Source: an uncultured Rubrobacteraceae bacterium | GTDB taxonomy: Bacteria; Actinomycetota; Rubrobacteria; Rubrobacterales; Rubrobacteraceae | DNA: 64,000 nucleotides | Assembly (NCBI GenBank): GCA_902805975.1 | Contig: CADCUT010000210.1 | Span: forward strand, 1-64,000 | Direction of reading: 5' to 3' | In this document: positions 1 through 9,371 of the stretch, in pieces | How positions within the stretch are numbered: the first letter of the stretch is position 1 | Layout of the letters: each line of letters opens with the position of its first letter | Made by a program: the position numbers and the translations under genes | The notes under the pieces: generated by a model | Database searches by the model: none | Told to the model about the DNA's origin: nothing | The model's input: the letters and a program-made list of their open reading frames with translations, nothing else

Positions 1-3000
1 CGAGCAGGATGATAAGCGGCGTTACGAGGGAGCCGAAGAACACGACCAGGATCAGGTACACCAGCACGAGCGCGACGAGGATGGAGAGGAGCAGGTTCCT
101 GAAGCTCTCCGCTATGTCCTCGCTCTCGCCCCCGACGGAGGCGGTCACGCCGCTTGGCAGATCGAGCGTGGGGAGTGCTGCGTTAACCTCGCCCGAGACG
201 GAGCTCGTGTCCTCAGACGTGATGGTGCCGGTAACGGTCACGGCCCTGTCCCCGTCGTCGCGGCTGATGGCCGAAGGCGCCTGGACCTCCCGCACCTCCG
301 CCACGTCGCCCACGGTCTGCCCGGGGCCGAGCGGGAGGCTCCTCACCTCTTCTATGGAATCGACGGATCCCTCTGGCAGGCCGATGGAGACGGGCTCATC
401 GCCGAGCGTCACCTGCGAGCCCGTGCCGCCGAGCAGGGTTCCGAGCGAGGTCGTGACGGCGCTCGGGGAGAGGCCGGCCTCCGCGGCGTCCCTGTCGTCG
501 ACGAGCACCTCTATCTCGGGGCTGACCTCGGAAAGGTCGCTCTGGACGTTCGTTACGTCTTCGTTCTTCTCGATCTCGTCCACGACGATCTCGGAGGCCC
601 GCCTGAGCTCGTCCTCGTTGCCGCCGGTTATGGTGACCTCGATCCCGCCCGTCGGCGGCCCCTGCTGCAAAACCTGCACCTGAAACCCTTCGCCGTAGAG
701 GTCGCGCCCCTCCCCGGCCAGCCTACTGAGGGTTCTCTGCACGTTGGCGTCTTCCTCCACGACGATAAAGGCCTGGGCCTGGTTACCGGTGCGCAGGGGG
801 GAATCGGGGTTGAAGTTGTCCTCGCCGCCGATGGAGAGCTGGTAGCCCTCGACGCCGGAATCGTCGTTCATGAAGTCCTCGAAGGACCGCAGCTCCTCGC
901 TGGTCTCGTCTATGTCGGTCCCGGCCGGAAGCTCGACGCTCGCCTGCAAGAGCCGCTCCTCGCTCGGCGGGAAGAAGCTGACCGCGAGGAACGGTATGGC
1001 GGCGAGCCCGCCCACGAACGCCAGCAGCGCCAGCAAGAGGACCGCCAGCCGGTGCCTGAGGCTCCAGCGCAAGAGCGGCGCGTAGAGCTCGACGAGCATC
1101 CCGTCCCCGTGCCCGCCCCCGCGGGCCGCCGAACGCCGCGCCGCCCGCACGGCGAGGAGGGCGAGCGTTCCTATGAGGATCGCCGCCGCGGCCCCGGCCG
1201 CGAGCAGGAAGACCGGCGAACCCGTGTCCACCCCGGCCACCGCGCCGCGCACCGCGTCCGCGATGCCGTCCAGACCGTCAACCACGCCCGCCGGAACGAG
1301 GGGCAGCCCGTCGAGCAGCCCGGCCCCAGCCGCGACCACGGCCCCGGCGAAGAGGACGCCCAAAACCAGGAGCGCACCGAAGAGCGTGCGGGGCACGCCG
1401 GAGCCGCGCCCGTTCCGGCGAGAGCGCCGGCTCTCGTACGCGACGAACTCGTCGTCTTCGTAGTCGTCGGGGGTCGTATCGGGGTCGTTGCCGACTCCCG
1501 CCTCCTCGGCCCTCGCGTCGCGCTTCACGCGGCGCTTGATAAAGACGCTGGTTAGGACCGGGATGATGGTTATGGAGACGATGAGGGAGGCGATCAGGGC
1601 GAAGGCCACGGTCAGGGAGAGCGGCAGGAAGAACTTGCTCACGATGCCGCCGACGAGCCCGAGCGGCAGGAAGACGGCGGTCGTCGTGAGGGTCGATGAG
1701 GTGATGGCGCTCGCGACCTCCGTCGTGCCCTTGAGGGCCGCCTCCTCCGGGTCGTAACCCTCCTGCACGTACCGGTAGGAGTTTTCCAGCACCACGATCG
1801 CGTCGTCCACCACCCGCCCGATGGCTATGGTGAGCCCCGCCAGCGTGATGATGTTCAGCGTCAGGTTGTCCGCCCAGGAGAAGAGCAGGGCCGCCAGGAT
1901 GCTCGTCGGCAGCGAGACCGCCGTCACGAACGTCGCCCTCGGGCTGCGCAGGAACAGGAAGATGATCCCGACCGCAAGCAACCCGCCGATGAGCGCCTTC
2001 TCGACGAGCCCGTTGACCGACTCCTCGACGTCCTCCGCCGAGTTGAAGACCACGAGCACCTCGTCCTCGCCGAGGTCCTCCCGCACCTCCTCCAACGCCG
2101 CCGTAACGCCCTCTGCCACCTCGACGGTGTTCGCCTCGGGCTCCTTGACCACGTTGAGCCCCAGGCTCGGCTCGCCGTTGGTCCGGGAGACGCCGGAGAT
2201 GTCGGAGCTTACCTCCCGCACCTCGGCCACGTCAGAGAGCAACACCGGCTCGGGCGCCTCTGCCACAGGCGCCGGGCTCGCCGCCGCGGACGCGGCCGAA
2301 GGCGGCGCCGATGCTGACGGGGGCGCCGACGCCCCGGCAGGAGCACCCGTCGGAGCGCCCGTCGGAGGACCCGTGGGGGCCCCGGTGGGCGCCCCCGCGG
2401 GGGCTCCTGCCGCGCCCACGGGGAGGTCGCGCAGCTCTTCGACCGAGGTCAGCTCGCTTGTGGTACGAACGGGGGTGGCCGTTCCGTCCACGCTAACCTC
2501 GCCGACGGGCGCGTTCACGTTCGAGCCGGAGATGGCGCCGACTATGGCCTCGGCCGGGATGCCGCGCTCCTCCAGCTCGACCGGCTTGAGGTCGACCTCT
2601 ATCTCGCGCTCAGAACCCCCGACGAGGTCCGCGCTCGCCACGCCCTCGACGTCCTCGATAAGCGGTATGGCCTCGTCCTCGGCGTACTCCGTCACGCGGG
2701 CGAGGTCCCCGTCCTCGGCAGACAGGGAGACGTTCAGGATCGGGAACTGCGAGGCCGACTGGCGGGCGACCTCGGGGGCCGCGGCCTGCTCCGGCAGCGC
2801 GACGCCGGCTATGGCGTCGTTGATCTCATCTTCGGCCTGCTCTGTGTCGACGTCGAGCCCGAACTCGACGACGAGCACGGAGAACCCGGGCGAACTCGTC
2901 GCCTGGATGCTCTCTATACCCTCTATCCCCTCGACGGCACCCTGCAAGGGCTGCGTGACCTGCTCGTCCACAACATCCGGCCCCGCGCCCACGACCGGTG

Positions 3001-3148
3001 TGGAAACCGTGACGAGCGGGAACTCGATGTCGGGCAGAAGCTCCTGGTTGAGCCGCGTCGTCGCGTAGGTGCCGGCCGCTATCAGGATAAAGGTCGCCAG
3101 AAAGACGACGGACTTGTTCTTGAGACACCACCGAACGACTGCCTGCAC
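1..3148 (-). CDS. RND-family efflux transporter permease (AcrB/HAE-type), C-terminus truncated by window edge
   Basis: Reverse-strand reading from GTG at 3148 gives VQAVVRWCLKNKSVVFLATFILIAAGTYATTRLNQELLPDIEFPLVTVSTPVVGAGPDVVDEQVTQPLQGAVEGIEGIESIQATSSPG..., typical RND N-terminus. Open to the window edge, so absent from the ORF track. GTG overlaps the marR stop (TAGTG). Confidence 0.9.
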   Translation of the reverse strand, partial: MQAVVRWCLKNKSVVFLATFILIAAGTYATTRLNQELLPDIEFPLVTVSTPVVGAGPDVVDEQVTQPLQGAVEGIEGIESIQATSSPGFSVLVVEFGLDVDTEQAEDEINDAIAGVALPEQAAAPEVARQSASQFPILNVSLSAEDGDLARVTEYAEDEAIPLIEDVEGVASADLVGGSEREIEVDLKPVELEERGIPAEAIVGAISGSNVNAPVGEVSVDGTATPVRTTSELTSVEELRDLPVGAAGAPAGAPTGAPTGPPTGAPTGAPAGASAPPSASAPPSAASAAASPAPVAEAPEPVLLSDVAEVREVSSDISGVSRTNGEPSLGLNVVKEPEANTVEVAEGVTAALEEVREDLGEDEVLVVFNSAEDVEESVNGLVEKALIGGLLAVGIIFLFLRSPRATFVTAVSLPTSILAALLFSWADNLTLNIITLAGLTIAIGRVVDDAIVVLENSYRYVQEGYDPEEAALKGTTEVASAITSSTLTTTAVFLPLGLVGGIVSKFFLPLSLTVAFALIASLIVSITIIPVLTSVFIKRRVKRDARAEEAGVGNDPDTTPDDYEDDEFVAYESRRSRRNGRGSGVPRTLFGALLVLGVLFAGAVVAAGAGLLDGLPLVPAGVVDGLDGIADAVRGAVAGVDTGSPVFLLAAGAAAAILIGTLALLAVRAARRSAARGGGHGDGMLVELYAPLLRWSLRHRLAVLLLALLAFVGGLAAIPFLAVSFFPPSEERLLQASVELPAGTDIDETSEELRSFEDFMNDDSGVEGYQLSIGGEDNFNPDSPLRTGNQAQAFIVVEEDANVQRTLSRLAGEGRDLYGEGFQVQVLQQGPPTGGIEVTITGGNEDELRRASEIVVDEIEKNEDVTNVQSDLSEVSPEIEVLVDDRDAAEAGLSPSAVTTSLGTLLGGTGSQVTLGDEPVSIGLPEGSVDSIEEVRSLPLGPGQTVGDVAEVREVQAPSAISRDDGDRAVTVTGTITSEDTSSVSGEVNAALPTLDLPSGVTASVGGESEDIAESFRNLLLSILVALVLVYLILVVFFGSLVTPLIILL

Positions 3149-3636
3149 TAGTTTTCCTCCCCAGGCACCCGGCCGAGCGCCGCCGTGATCTCCTTCAGAC
3201 CCTTGAAGAAGGCCCCCGCCTCCTCATCCGTCAACCTGTCGAGCGCCTCGTTCAACTGCCGGCGCCTGACGTCCATGATCCTGCGCGCCACCTCGTGCAT
3301 CCCCGGCGCGTAGTCAACCAGCACCACCCTCCTGTCCGCCGGGTCGTGGCGGCGCTCGATCATGCCGTGCTCGACGAGCCTGTCAACGAGCTGCGTCGTC
3401 GCCGGCCGCGATACCCCTAGAGTGTGTGCGATATGGCCGACCGAACACGGCCCCTTCGCGAGCGCTATGAGCACCTGTATGTGCCCCGGCGAGACGTGCG
3501 CGTCGGACGGAAACGCGTGCGCCGGCGCCCCGGCCTTTACGCACGCCTCCATCTCAAGCGGCACCGGACGCCCCAACTCACGCCCAAGAACCGGTAACAA
3601 CAACACGATCTCGTCTACCAACCTCTCCCGGTCCAC
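3148..3636 (-). CDS. MarR-family transcriptional regulator
   Basis: 162 aa with winged-helix MarR motifs (GHIAHTLGVSRPATTQLVDRLVEHGMIERRHDPADRRVVLV); directly upstream of and overlapping the RND gene. Confidence 0.92.
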   Translation of the reverse strand: MDRERLVDEIVLLLPVLGRELGRPVPLEMEACVKAGAPAHAFPSDAHVSPGHIQVLIALAKGPCSVGHIAHTLGVSRPATTQLVDRLVEHGMIERRHDPADRRVVLVDYAPGMHEVARRIMDVRRRQLNEALDRLTDEEAGAFFKGLKEITAALGRVPGEEN

Positions 3637-3685
3637 GCCCGCCCATCCCCTTTTTGTGAAACTGGTTACTTAACTGACTTAATTA

Positions 3686-3698
3686 CTTGATTGTCAAG
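3686..3698. promoter_or_regulatory. Candidate MarR operator CTTGATTGTCAAG
   Basis: Perfect inverted repeat CTTGA-TTG-TCAAG in the AT-rich leader just upstream of marR; a second TTTGTCAAG follows at ~3710. Confidence 0.5.
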
Positions 3699-3788
3699 GT
3701 ATATGGACGGTTTGTCAAGAAGATTTTTCGCGGGTGGTAGAGATCGGGTACGATCCGGTCCGCCGAAGGTTTCGGGAGACGGAGGGGT

Positions 3789-4727
3789 TTGATGGTCAGG
3801 CTAAAGGCGACCGTAACGGCGGGGATCGTCGGCGGGCTCTGGGTGCTCAATAGAAGGCTCGAGGGATACGGTCGCCCACCGGCGGGGCTTGGCGGTGAGG
3901 CGCGGCGTTTCCGGTGGCGCGGCCGGGAGCTCGCCTACTCCGTGGCCGGGGAGGGGGAGCCGCTGCTGCTCGTGCACGGCGTCTACGCCGGCGCGTCGTC
4001 GCTGGAGTTCCGCGAGAACTTCGAGGAGCTCTCGCGGAACTTTCGGGTCTACGCGTTGGATCTTCTGGGGTGCGGCCTCTCGGAGAAGCCCCGCCGGCGC
4101 TACGGGCCCGAGGACGTGGCCTCGCAGGTAGAAGATTTCGTTCGCGAGGAGATCGGGACGGGTGTTCATCTCGTCGCGAGCTCGCTCACCGCGGCCCTCG
4201 TCGTGCCGGCAGCCGTACGCAGCCCGAAGCTCTTCAAGAGACTCGTCCTCGTCTGCCCCACGGGATACGGTACCCTGGACCGGCCCTCCGGCCCGCTTGG
4301 GGACGCCGTCCTCGGTCTCTTCGAAGCCCCGGTCCTCGGCGACACCCTCTACCATGCCCTCGTCTCGCGGGCCGGCATCCGCTACTACTTGAAGGGGATG
4401 GCCTACCACGACCCCGCGCTCGTCACGGAAGGGGTCGTCGAGGACTACTACAGGGCGGGACACGGGCCGGGATCCAGGCACTTCCCGGCATCCTTCGTCG
4501 CCGGCAAGCTCAACCTCGGCATCCCGGACCTCTGGCCGAGGGTCCCGCACAAGAGCCTCGTTTGCTGGGGCCAGGAGGCGGAGACCGTCCCCCTCTCAGA
4601 CCTGGGCAACTTCGCCCGCAACAACCCCCGCTCCGAGCCCCGCGTCTTCAGAGACGCAGCGCTGCTGCCCCACGTCGAGCGGGCCGAAACGTTCAACGAA
4701 GAGGTGCGGAAGTTCCTCATGGACTAG
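3789..4727 (+). CDS. Alpha/beta fold hydrolase
   Basis: LLLVHGVYAGASSLEF, YALDLLGCGLSEKP, VHLVASSLTA and C-terminal H in LPHVERAETFNEEVRKFL. Confidence 0.85.
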   Translation: MMVRLKATVTAGIVGGLWVLNRRLEGYGRPPAGLGGEARRFRWRGRELAYSVAGEGEPLLLVHGVYAGASSLEFRENFEELSRNFRVYALDLLGCGLSEKPRRRYGPEDVASQVEDFVREEIGTGVHLVASSLTAALVVPAAVRSPKLFKRLVLVCPTGYGTLDRPSGPLGDAVLGLFEAPVLGDTLYHALVSRAGIRYYLKGMAYHDPALVTEGVVEDYYRAGHGPGSRHFPASFVAGKLNLGIPDLWPRVPHKSLVCWGQEAETVPLSDLGNFARNNPRSEPRVFRDAALLPHVERAETFNEEVRKFLMD

Positions 4728-5023
4728 GGATCTTCCTCTCGCTTCCCGGCAACCGTGTCAACACACCGCTCGGGCGCGGGGAAGGGTCGAGGACGGCCGG
4801 AACGGCACCGAAAGGTACGTTGGCTGAGCGACACCATTCCGGGAAAATCGTGCGCCAGGCCGGGCACCCCCATCCGGACGAGCAAGATGCGGTGTCGCCT
4901 TATGTGCCCGCGGAGTCGCGGGGGCGATCCGAAGTTTCCCGTGGGCCGGTCTGTGTGAGATCCCGTAAGCGGAGTTCGGAGAACGACCCTTCCACGCACT
5001 CCGGTGAACGAGGCGTGGAGGAC

Positions 5024-6313
5024 CTATTTGAGGTAACCGGGCTGTTCGAGTGGGGCGCTCCTTGCCCCGTGCTCCGTATCGGGGCGTAGCCACAAAGATA
5101 CGTGGTCGGGTTGCACGGTCCTACTCGCCACCCCCACCAGGTCGCCGCCCAGGGCGTCCAGGTCCGTCACTTCTCGCAACCGCGCGTTGAAGGCTTCCAG
5201 GGTCTTTGCGGCGTCGTACTTTCTCCTGTAGAAGCGGCGGTCCACGAGGGCCTGAACCCGTCGGCGCAAGGGGTTGAACAGCGCGGCGATCACGAGGGTG
5301 GAAGCAACGACCGCCAGGGTAGACTCCTGGCCGCTGAGGGCGCGCAGCGCGGCTTGCAGGCCGACCACGCTCCCGAGGTAGACCAGCGCAAGCATCACGG
5401 TGAGCGAACCGTAGACGAGGGTGCGGTTGACGATGCGGTCTATGTCGTAGAGGCGGTAGCGAAGGATGGCTATCCCTATGGCTATGGGGTAGGCCGCGCC
5501 CGCGAGCGTGAAGAACGCCACCCCGGCCCGCTCGAACCAGGATGGCGTCTCTACAGCCTCGATTACGCTGATGAGGATGATGCCCACGGCGAACGCCGCA
5601 ACGGCGTAGGCGAACCATTTGAGCTGCTGGCGCTCTATGCCCACGGACCTGCGCAGCCGCACGAAAACCGACAGTACCGCCGCCACGATCAGGAGGGGAG
5701 CCATGGTGAAAAACACCGCCCTGTAGATGTCCGTGAGGCCCTCTATCCCGAGCGGGTTCCGAATCGGGCCGAGGGAACCCAGGTACGCCCCGGGAGAGAG
5801 CGCGGCGAGTACCACCCCCACCACGACGAAGGCCACGGTCAGCCACGCCACGGGCCTCCAGCGCCTGCTCGGCAACCGTCCGGTAGGGAACAGGAGGAGG
5901 TAGAGCACCGGGATACCGTTCATGATGGGCAGTTGCCAGGCGGCGATCCATGCCAGCGCCTCACCCCCCGGCAGCGAGCCAGGTCGGGCGAGCAGGGTGT
6001 AGATGGCGTACTGGGAGGCGAAGCTGCTCGTGCTGACGGTCACCCCGGCCAGGCACAACAGCCAGCCCACCGGGTTTTCCGGTCGACGCGAGGCCACGAT
6101 GGCTCCCACGGTGGCGTCCACCACGATGGTCGAGTTGCCCAGCCACCACTCGAAGGTGGGAACGTTCGGGTGGGAGCGGTTGAGGACCAGAAGGAGGAGG
6201 CTCAGTGCTGTGAGCGTTACGACAAGTGCCCACAGCGACCAGGAAAGCCGAGCGGCAGCAGGGCGGCTAATCCCGCCGATTCCCCTGTCCGGTTCGTTTG
6301 CACCCGTTGTCAC
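5024..6313 (-). CDS. Multi-TM sensor-like protein (7TM-type module plus partial GAF-like tail, no kinase core)
   Basis: 429 aa; several TM segments, then FNPLRRRVQALVDRRFYRRKYDAAKTLEAFNARLREVTDLDALGGDLVGVASRTVQPDHVSLWLR, as in actinobacterial kinase N-termini; ends before any HisKA/HATPase. Confidence 0.7.
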   Translation of the reverse strand: MTTGANEPDRGIGGISRPAAARLSWSLWALVVTLTALSLLLLVLNRSHPNVPTFEWWLGNSTIVVDATVGAIVASRRPENPVGWLLCLAGVTVSTSSFASQYAIYTLLARPGSLPGGEALAWIAAWQLPIMNGIPVLYLLLFPTGRLPSRRWRPVAWLTVAFVVVGVVLAALSPGAYLGSLGPIRNPLGIEGLTDIYRAVFFTMAPLLIVAAVLSVFVRLRRSVGIERQQLKWFAYAVAAFAVGIILISVIEAVETPSWFERAGVAFFTLAGAAYPIAIGIAILRYRLYDIDRIVNRTLVYGSLTVMLALVYLGSVVGLQAALRALSGQESTLAVVASTLVIAALFNPLRRRVQALVDRRFYRRKYDAAKTLEAFNARLREVTDLDALGGDLVGVASRTVQPDHVSLWLRPDTEHGARSAPLEQPGYLK

Positions 6314-6396
6314 AACACCACTCTACCGGAGGATCGTCTGCCGGGCGTTACGACAAACGTAACGGGGTGGTGAAAGAACCTCGCAGAACCTCAGGA

Positions 6397-6424
6397 CGAA
6401 GTTCCGAGAGCGAAGTTCCGAGAG
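6397..6424. repeat. Perfect 14-bp tandem direct repeat (CGAAGTTCCGAGAG)x2
   Basis: Read directly at 6397-6410 and 6411-6424, upstream of the 5024-6313 gene. Confidence 0.85.
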
Positions 6425-6644
6425 ATCCATCCTTGCACGATGTTGGGTGAATATGACGCTTTTGTTGGCTTCCGGTAACAGTAAGGCGACGTCTGCATAA
6501 CACTCCGACGACGCTCCGGTAACGGTTCGGCTACACCCCCAAGATCTCACTCATTTGCGTGATACCGGCCCGCTCAGGGGGCGGCAGAGTGGCTTTCAGA
6601 AGGCACCCGGGGAGGCCGGGGCCACGGACCGAAAGGTGCAGGAC

Positions 6645-7139
6645 ATGAAGCGGACGGCAATGATAGTGATGACGGTGTCGATGCTCCTGGTGGCGCTCTC
6701 TGGGGTGGCCCTGGCGACGACCACGGCCATCGTCAACGGCACTTCTGCGGGCGAGACCATCAAGGGCACGGCCAAGGCCGACACCATCCACGGCAGGGGC
6801 GGCGACGACGCCATCCACGGCATGGGCGGCAACGACCTGCTCTACGGCGACGACGGCCACGACGGCCTCTACGGCGGCCCCGGCGACGACACCGTGCGCG
6901 GCGGCGCCGGCGACGACCGGCTCGAGGAGCGCAAGGTCTTCGGTGGTTCGGGCGACGACACCCTCTATGGAGACGCCGGTTCCGACGCGCTCTACGGGGG
7001 GCCGGGCAACGACACGGTGATCGCCATCGGCGACGCGCCCGGGGACTACGTGGACTGCGGGGGGGGCACGGACACCGTGCAGCGGCCCTTCCGCTCGCCC
7101 CACGACGTGTTCGTCAACTGCGAGAGGTTCACCAGCTAG
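6645..7139 (+). CDS. Small secreted RTX/hemolysin-type calcium-binding repeat protein
   Basis: [24 protein letters not shown] signal peptide, then [40 protein letters not shown] nonapeptide repeats; start moved to ATG 6645. Confidence 0.85.
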   Translation: MKRTAMIVMTVSMLLVALSGVALATTTAIVNGTSAGETIKGTAKADTIHGRGGDDAIHGMGGNDLLYGDDGHDGLYGGPGDDTVRGGAGDDRLEERKVFGGSGDDTLYGDAGSDALYGGPGNDTVIAIGDAPGDYVDCGGGTDTVQRPFRSPHDVFVNCERFTS

Positions 7140-7179
7140 ATCGGCCGGTCTGACGCCGCAGGAAGCCAACCCAAGAGCG

Positions 7180-7208
7180 AGAAGGGCCGGGGATACCCCG
7201 GCCCTTCT
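7180..7208. terminator. Intrinsic terminator hairpin
   Basis: AGAAGGGCCGGGG-ATA-CCCCGGCCCTTCT perfect 13-bp stem, between convergent genes. Confidence 0.8.
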
Positions 7209-7534
7209 TCGTGTCCCTACTTCCTGGAAGCCCTTCACTGCAAAATCCCGAGACGATGTCTTCGAGTAGGCCGCCAGCACACCCTGGACCGGCGTCCTTG
7301 GCAAGTTCCTGGCGTACGGACTTCCCGGAATGGTGCCGTGACCCCGGGCACGGGAAGAGGGGATCACCCACCATAACGTTCGACGCCGGTTCTCTCGCGG
7401 AGTCGATCGCGGGCCGGCGTGAACCTATTGCTAGCAGGGTGCGCTCCATCCAGGGCGTCGATCTCGAACAAGCCGGTAACGCGTCACGGTGACCTTCCGT
7501 CCCGGGCGTGCGGTCTTCCGGGACGGCTACTTGC

Positions 7535-7939
7535 TCAAGAAGGTTCGGCGTCCACGACGGCGACGGTGCAGCGGGATATACAGACGGTCTTGTCATTCTC
7601 GTCCGTTATGTGGACCTCCCACACCTGGCTCGTGCGTCCGAGGTGCGCCGGGACGCCGACCGCGGTCAGGGTTCCGCTCCTCTTCGGGCGGACGTGGCTC
7701 GCGTTGATCTCCGCCCCAAAGGCCGCCTTGCCCGGCGGGCAGTTGAGGTAACCGCCGACGCTTGCCACGCTCTCGGCGAGCACGACGCTCACCCCGCCGT
7801 GCAGGTAACCGAACGGCTGGTGGTGCCTCTCGTCCACCGGCATCGTCGCCACGACGCGCTCTGGCGCAAGCTCGGTGAACTCCAGACCGAGATGGCGCGT
7901 GACGCCCTCGTCGTTCCTCATCAGGGCTTCCAGATCCAA
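7535..7939 (-). CDS. PaaI-type hotdog thioesterase
   Basis: 134 aa; LGLEFTELAPERVVATMPVDERHHQPFGYLHGGVSVVLAESVASVG ... GAEINASHVRPKRSGTLTAVG. Confidence 0.9.
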   Translation of the reverse strand: MDLEALMRNDEGVTRHLGLEFTELAPERVVATMPVDERHHQPFGYLHGGVSVVLAESVASVGGYLNCPPGKAAFGAEINASHVRPKRSGTLTAVGVPAHLGRTSQVWEVHITDENDKTVCISRCTVAVVDAEPS

Positions 7940-8074
7940 CCCCTCTACCTCCTGGTAGCGTCGACAGACCCACGCATACTAGCGCACCGTCCGCCCCGCA
8001 CCGGACGATCACAGGTTCTTCCAAACCTGGCCGTGAAGATGTCGGCTGTAGCGCGAACGTGATCCTCGAAGATA

Positions 8075-8107
8075 AAACACTACATAAACACTACATAAAT
8101 GCTACAC
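8075..8107. promoter_or_regulatory. Three 11-bp direct repeats (AAACACTACAT x2, third imperfect AAATGCTACAC)
   Basis: Read directly; AT-rich, ~46 bp before the hydrolase start at 8153. Confidence 0.6.
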
Positions 8108-8152
8108 TCCGCGTCTACACAAAACGCAAACGCTGGTAGGAAGGTGGAAGGT

Positions 8153-8860
8153 ATGAAGGTGATCTTCGTGCACGGGGCCCTGGTCTTCGACGGGGCGTGG
8201 TGGTGGCACCGCATGGTGGAGCCGCTCGCAGACCTCGGCATAGGGAGCCGGGCCGTGGAGCTTCCGAGTTGCGTGGCGCCGCCGCTGCCTCCCGCGAAGA
8301 CGCTGGGGAGCATGCACGCCGACGCCGACGCGGTGCGCGCCGTTCTCGACGAGGAGGACGGGCCTGTGGTGCTCGTGGGGCACTCCTACGGCGGCATGGT
8401 CATGACCGACGCCGCGGCGGGACGGGAAGACGTGGCGCATCTAGTCTATGTGACCTCTGTGATGCCCGACTCTGGCGAGACGATGGCGGACCTCGGCGGT
8501 GAGCCGGGGCCGTGGATGGACCCGCGCCCTGAGGACGGCACGATGGGCATCGAGGCGGAGCTCATGCCCGGCGCCTTTATGCAGGACTGCGACGAGGCGG
8601 CGGTCGCGGGAGCGCTGGAACGGCTCACCCGCCAGCCCCTGTCGGTCTTCGGGCAGGCCCCGCGTGACGTCGCGTGGCGCGAGAAGCCCTCGACCTACGT
8701 CGTGTGCGCCGAGGACCGGGCGACGCCGCCCGGGGCGCAACGAGAGCACGCGAGAAGGGCCGGAAAGGTCGTGGAGCTGCCGACCGGGCACCACCCGATG
8801 CTCTCGCGTCCCGACCTCTTCGCCCGGGTTTTGGCGCAGGCGGCCACGCCGGACGGGTAG
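8153..8860 (+). CDS. Alpha/beta hydrolase (EstA/salicylate-esterase-like)
   Basis: MKVIFVHGALVFDGAWWWHRMVEPL, VVLVGHSYGGMV, C-terminal VVCAEDRATPPGAQREHARRAGKVVELPTGHHPMLSRPDLFARVL; start moved to ATG 8153. Confidence 0.88.
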   Translation: MKVIFVHGALVFDGAWWWHRMVEPLADLGIGSRAVELPSCVAPPLPPAKTLGSMHADADAVRAVLDEEDGPVVLVGHSYGGMVMTDAAAGREDVAHLVYVTSVMPDSGETMADLGGEPGPWMDPRPEDGTMGIEAELMPGAFMQDCDEAAVAGALERLTRQPLSVFGQAPRDVAWREKPSTYVVCAEDRATPPGAQREHARRAGKVVELPTGHHPMLSRPDLFARVLAQAATPDG

Positions 8861-8921
8861 TCTCGAAGGTGGCGGTTACAAAGGTGGGACAGAGGACAAA
8901 GTCCCAAAAGGAGGAGGCAAG

Positions 8922-9312
8922 ATGAACGCCGCAGCAGGAAGGAGCGCGGCCGAGGTGGCGAGGGCGTACTTCGACGCCCAGAACCGCCACGACATCGACG
9001 GGCTCATGACCCTCTTCGGCGAAGATGGCGCCTGCACCGACCCAGACATGGGGCCGATCTCCGGGGAGGAGCTGAGGCAGTTCTTCGCAGGCTCCTTCGA
9101 GGCGTTCCCGGACATCTCCTTCGAGGTCGACGAGTTCTTCGAGGGGAGGGCGGGCGCGCCGCGGCGCAGTGGCGTATGAGGACCGGGGCACCCCGCCCGA
9201 GCGGCAGCGCGAGTTCGCCCGAAGGGCCTCGACCGGCGCCAAGCTCGACGCCGGCAACCACCCGTTCCTGCCCCAGCCCGCCGCCGTGTGCGACGTCCTG
9301 CTCGCCCTCTGA
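8922..9312 (+). pseudogene. Chimeric remnant: SnoaL/NTF2-like N-terminal half joined out of frame to an alpha/beta-hydrolase C-terminal tail
   Basis: ORF 8922-9179 begins as SnoaL-like (AEVARAYFDAQNRHDIDGLMTLFGEDG...FPDISFEVDEFFEG). In another frame 9169-9312 reads VAYEDRGTPPERQREFARRASTGAKLDAGNHPFLPQPAAVCDVLLAL*, like the end of the 8153-8860 hydrolase. Confidence 0.7.
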
Positions 9313-9371
9313 CGATCGCTACGCAAGTCACTAAACCATAAGAAAACCATAAAAAGAAAGAGGGTACTAAA

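Noticed and set aside
1821-3068. 415-aa plus-strand ORF with GAPVGAPVG repeats
   Set aside because: Antisense of the RND permease; the repeat belongs to the minus-strand protein
4728-5093. Several short ORFs on both strands between the hydrolase and the 7TM sensor
   Set aside because: Mutually overlapping, no homology cues; treated as intergenic
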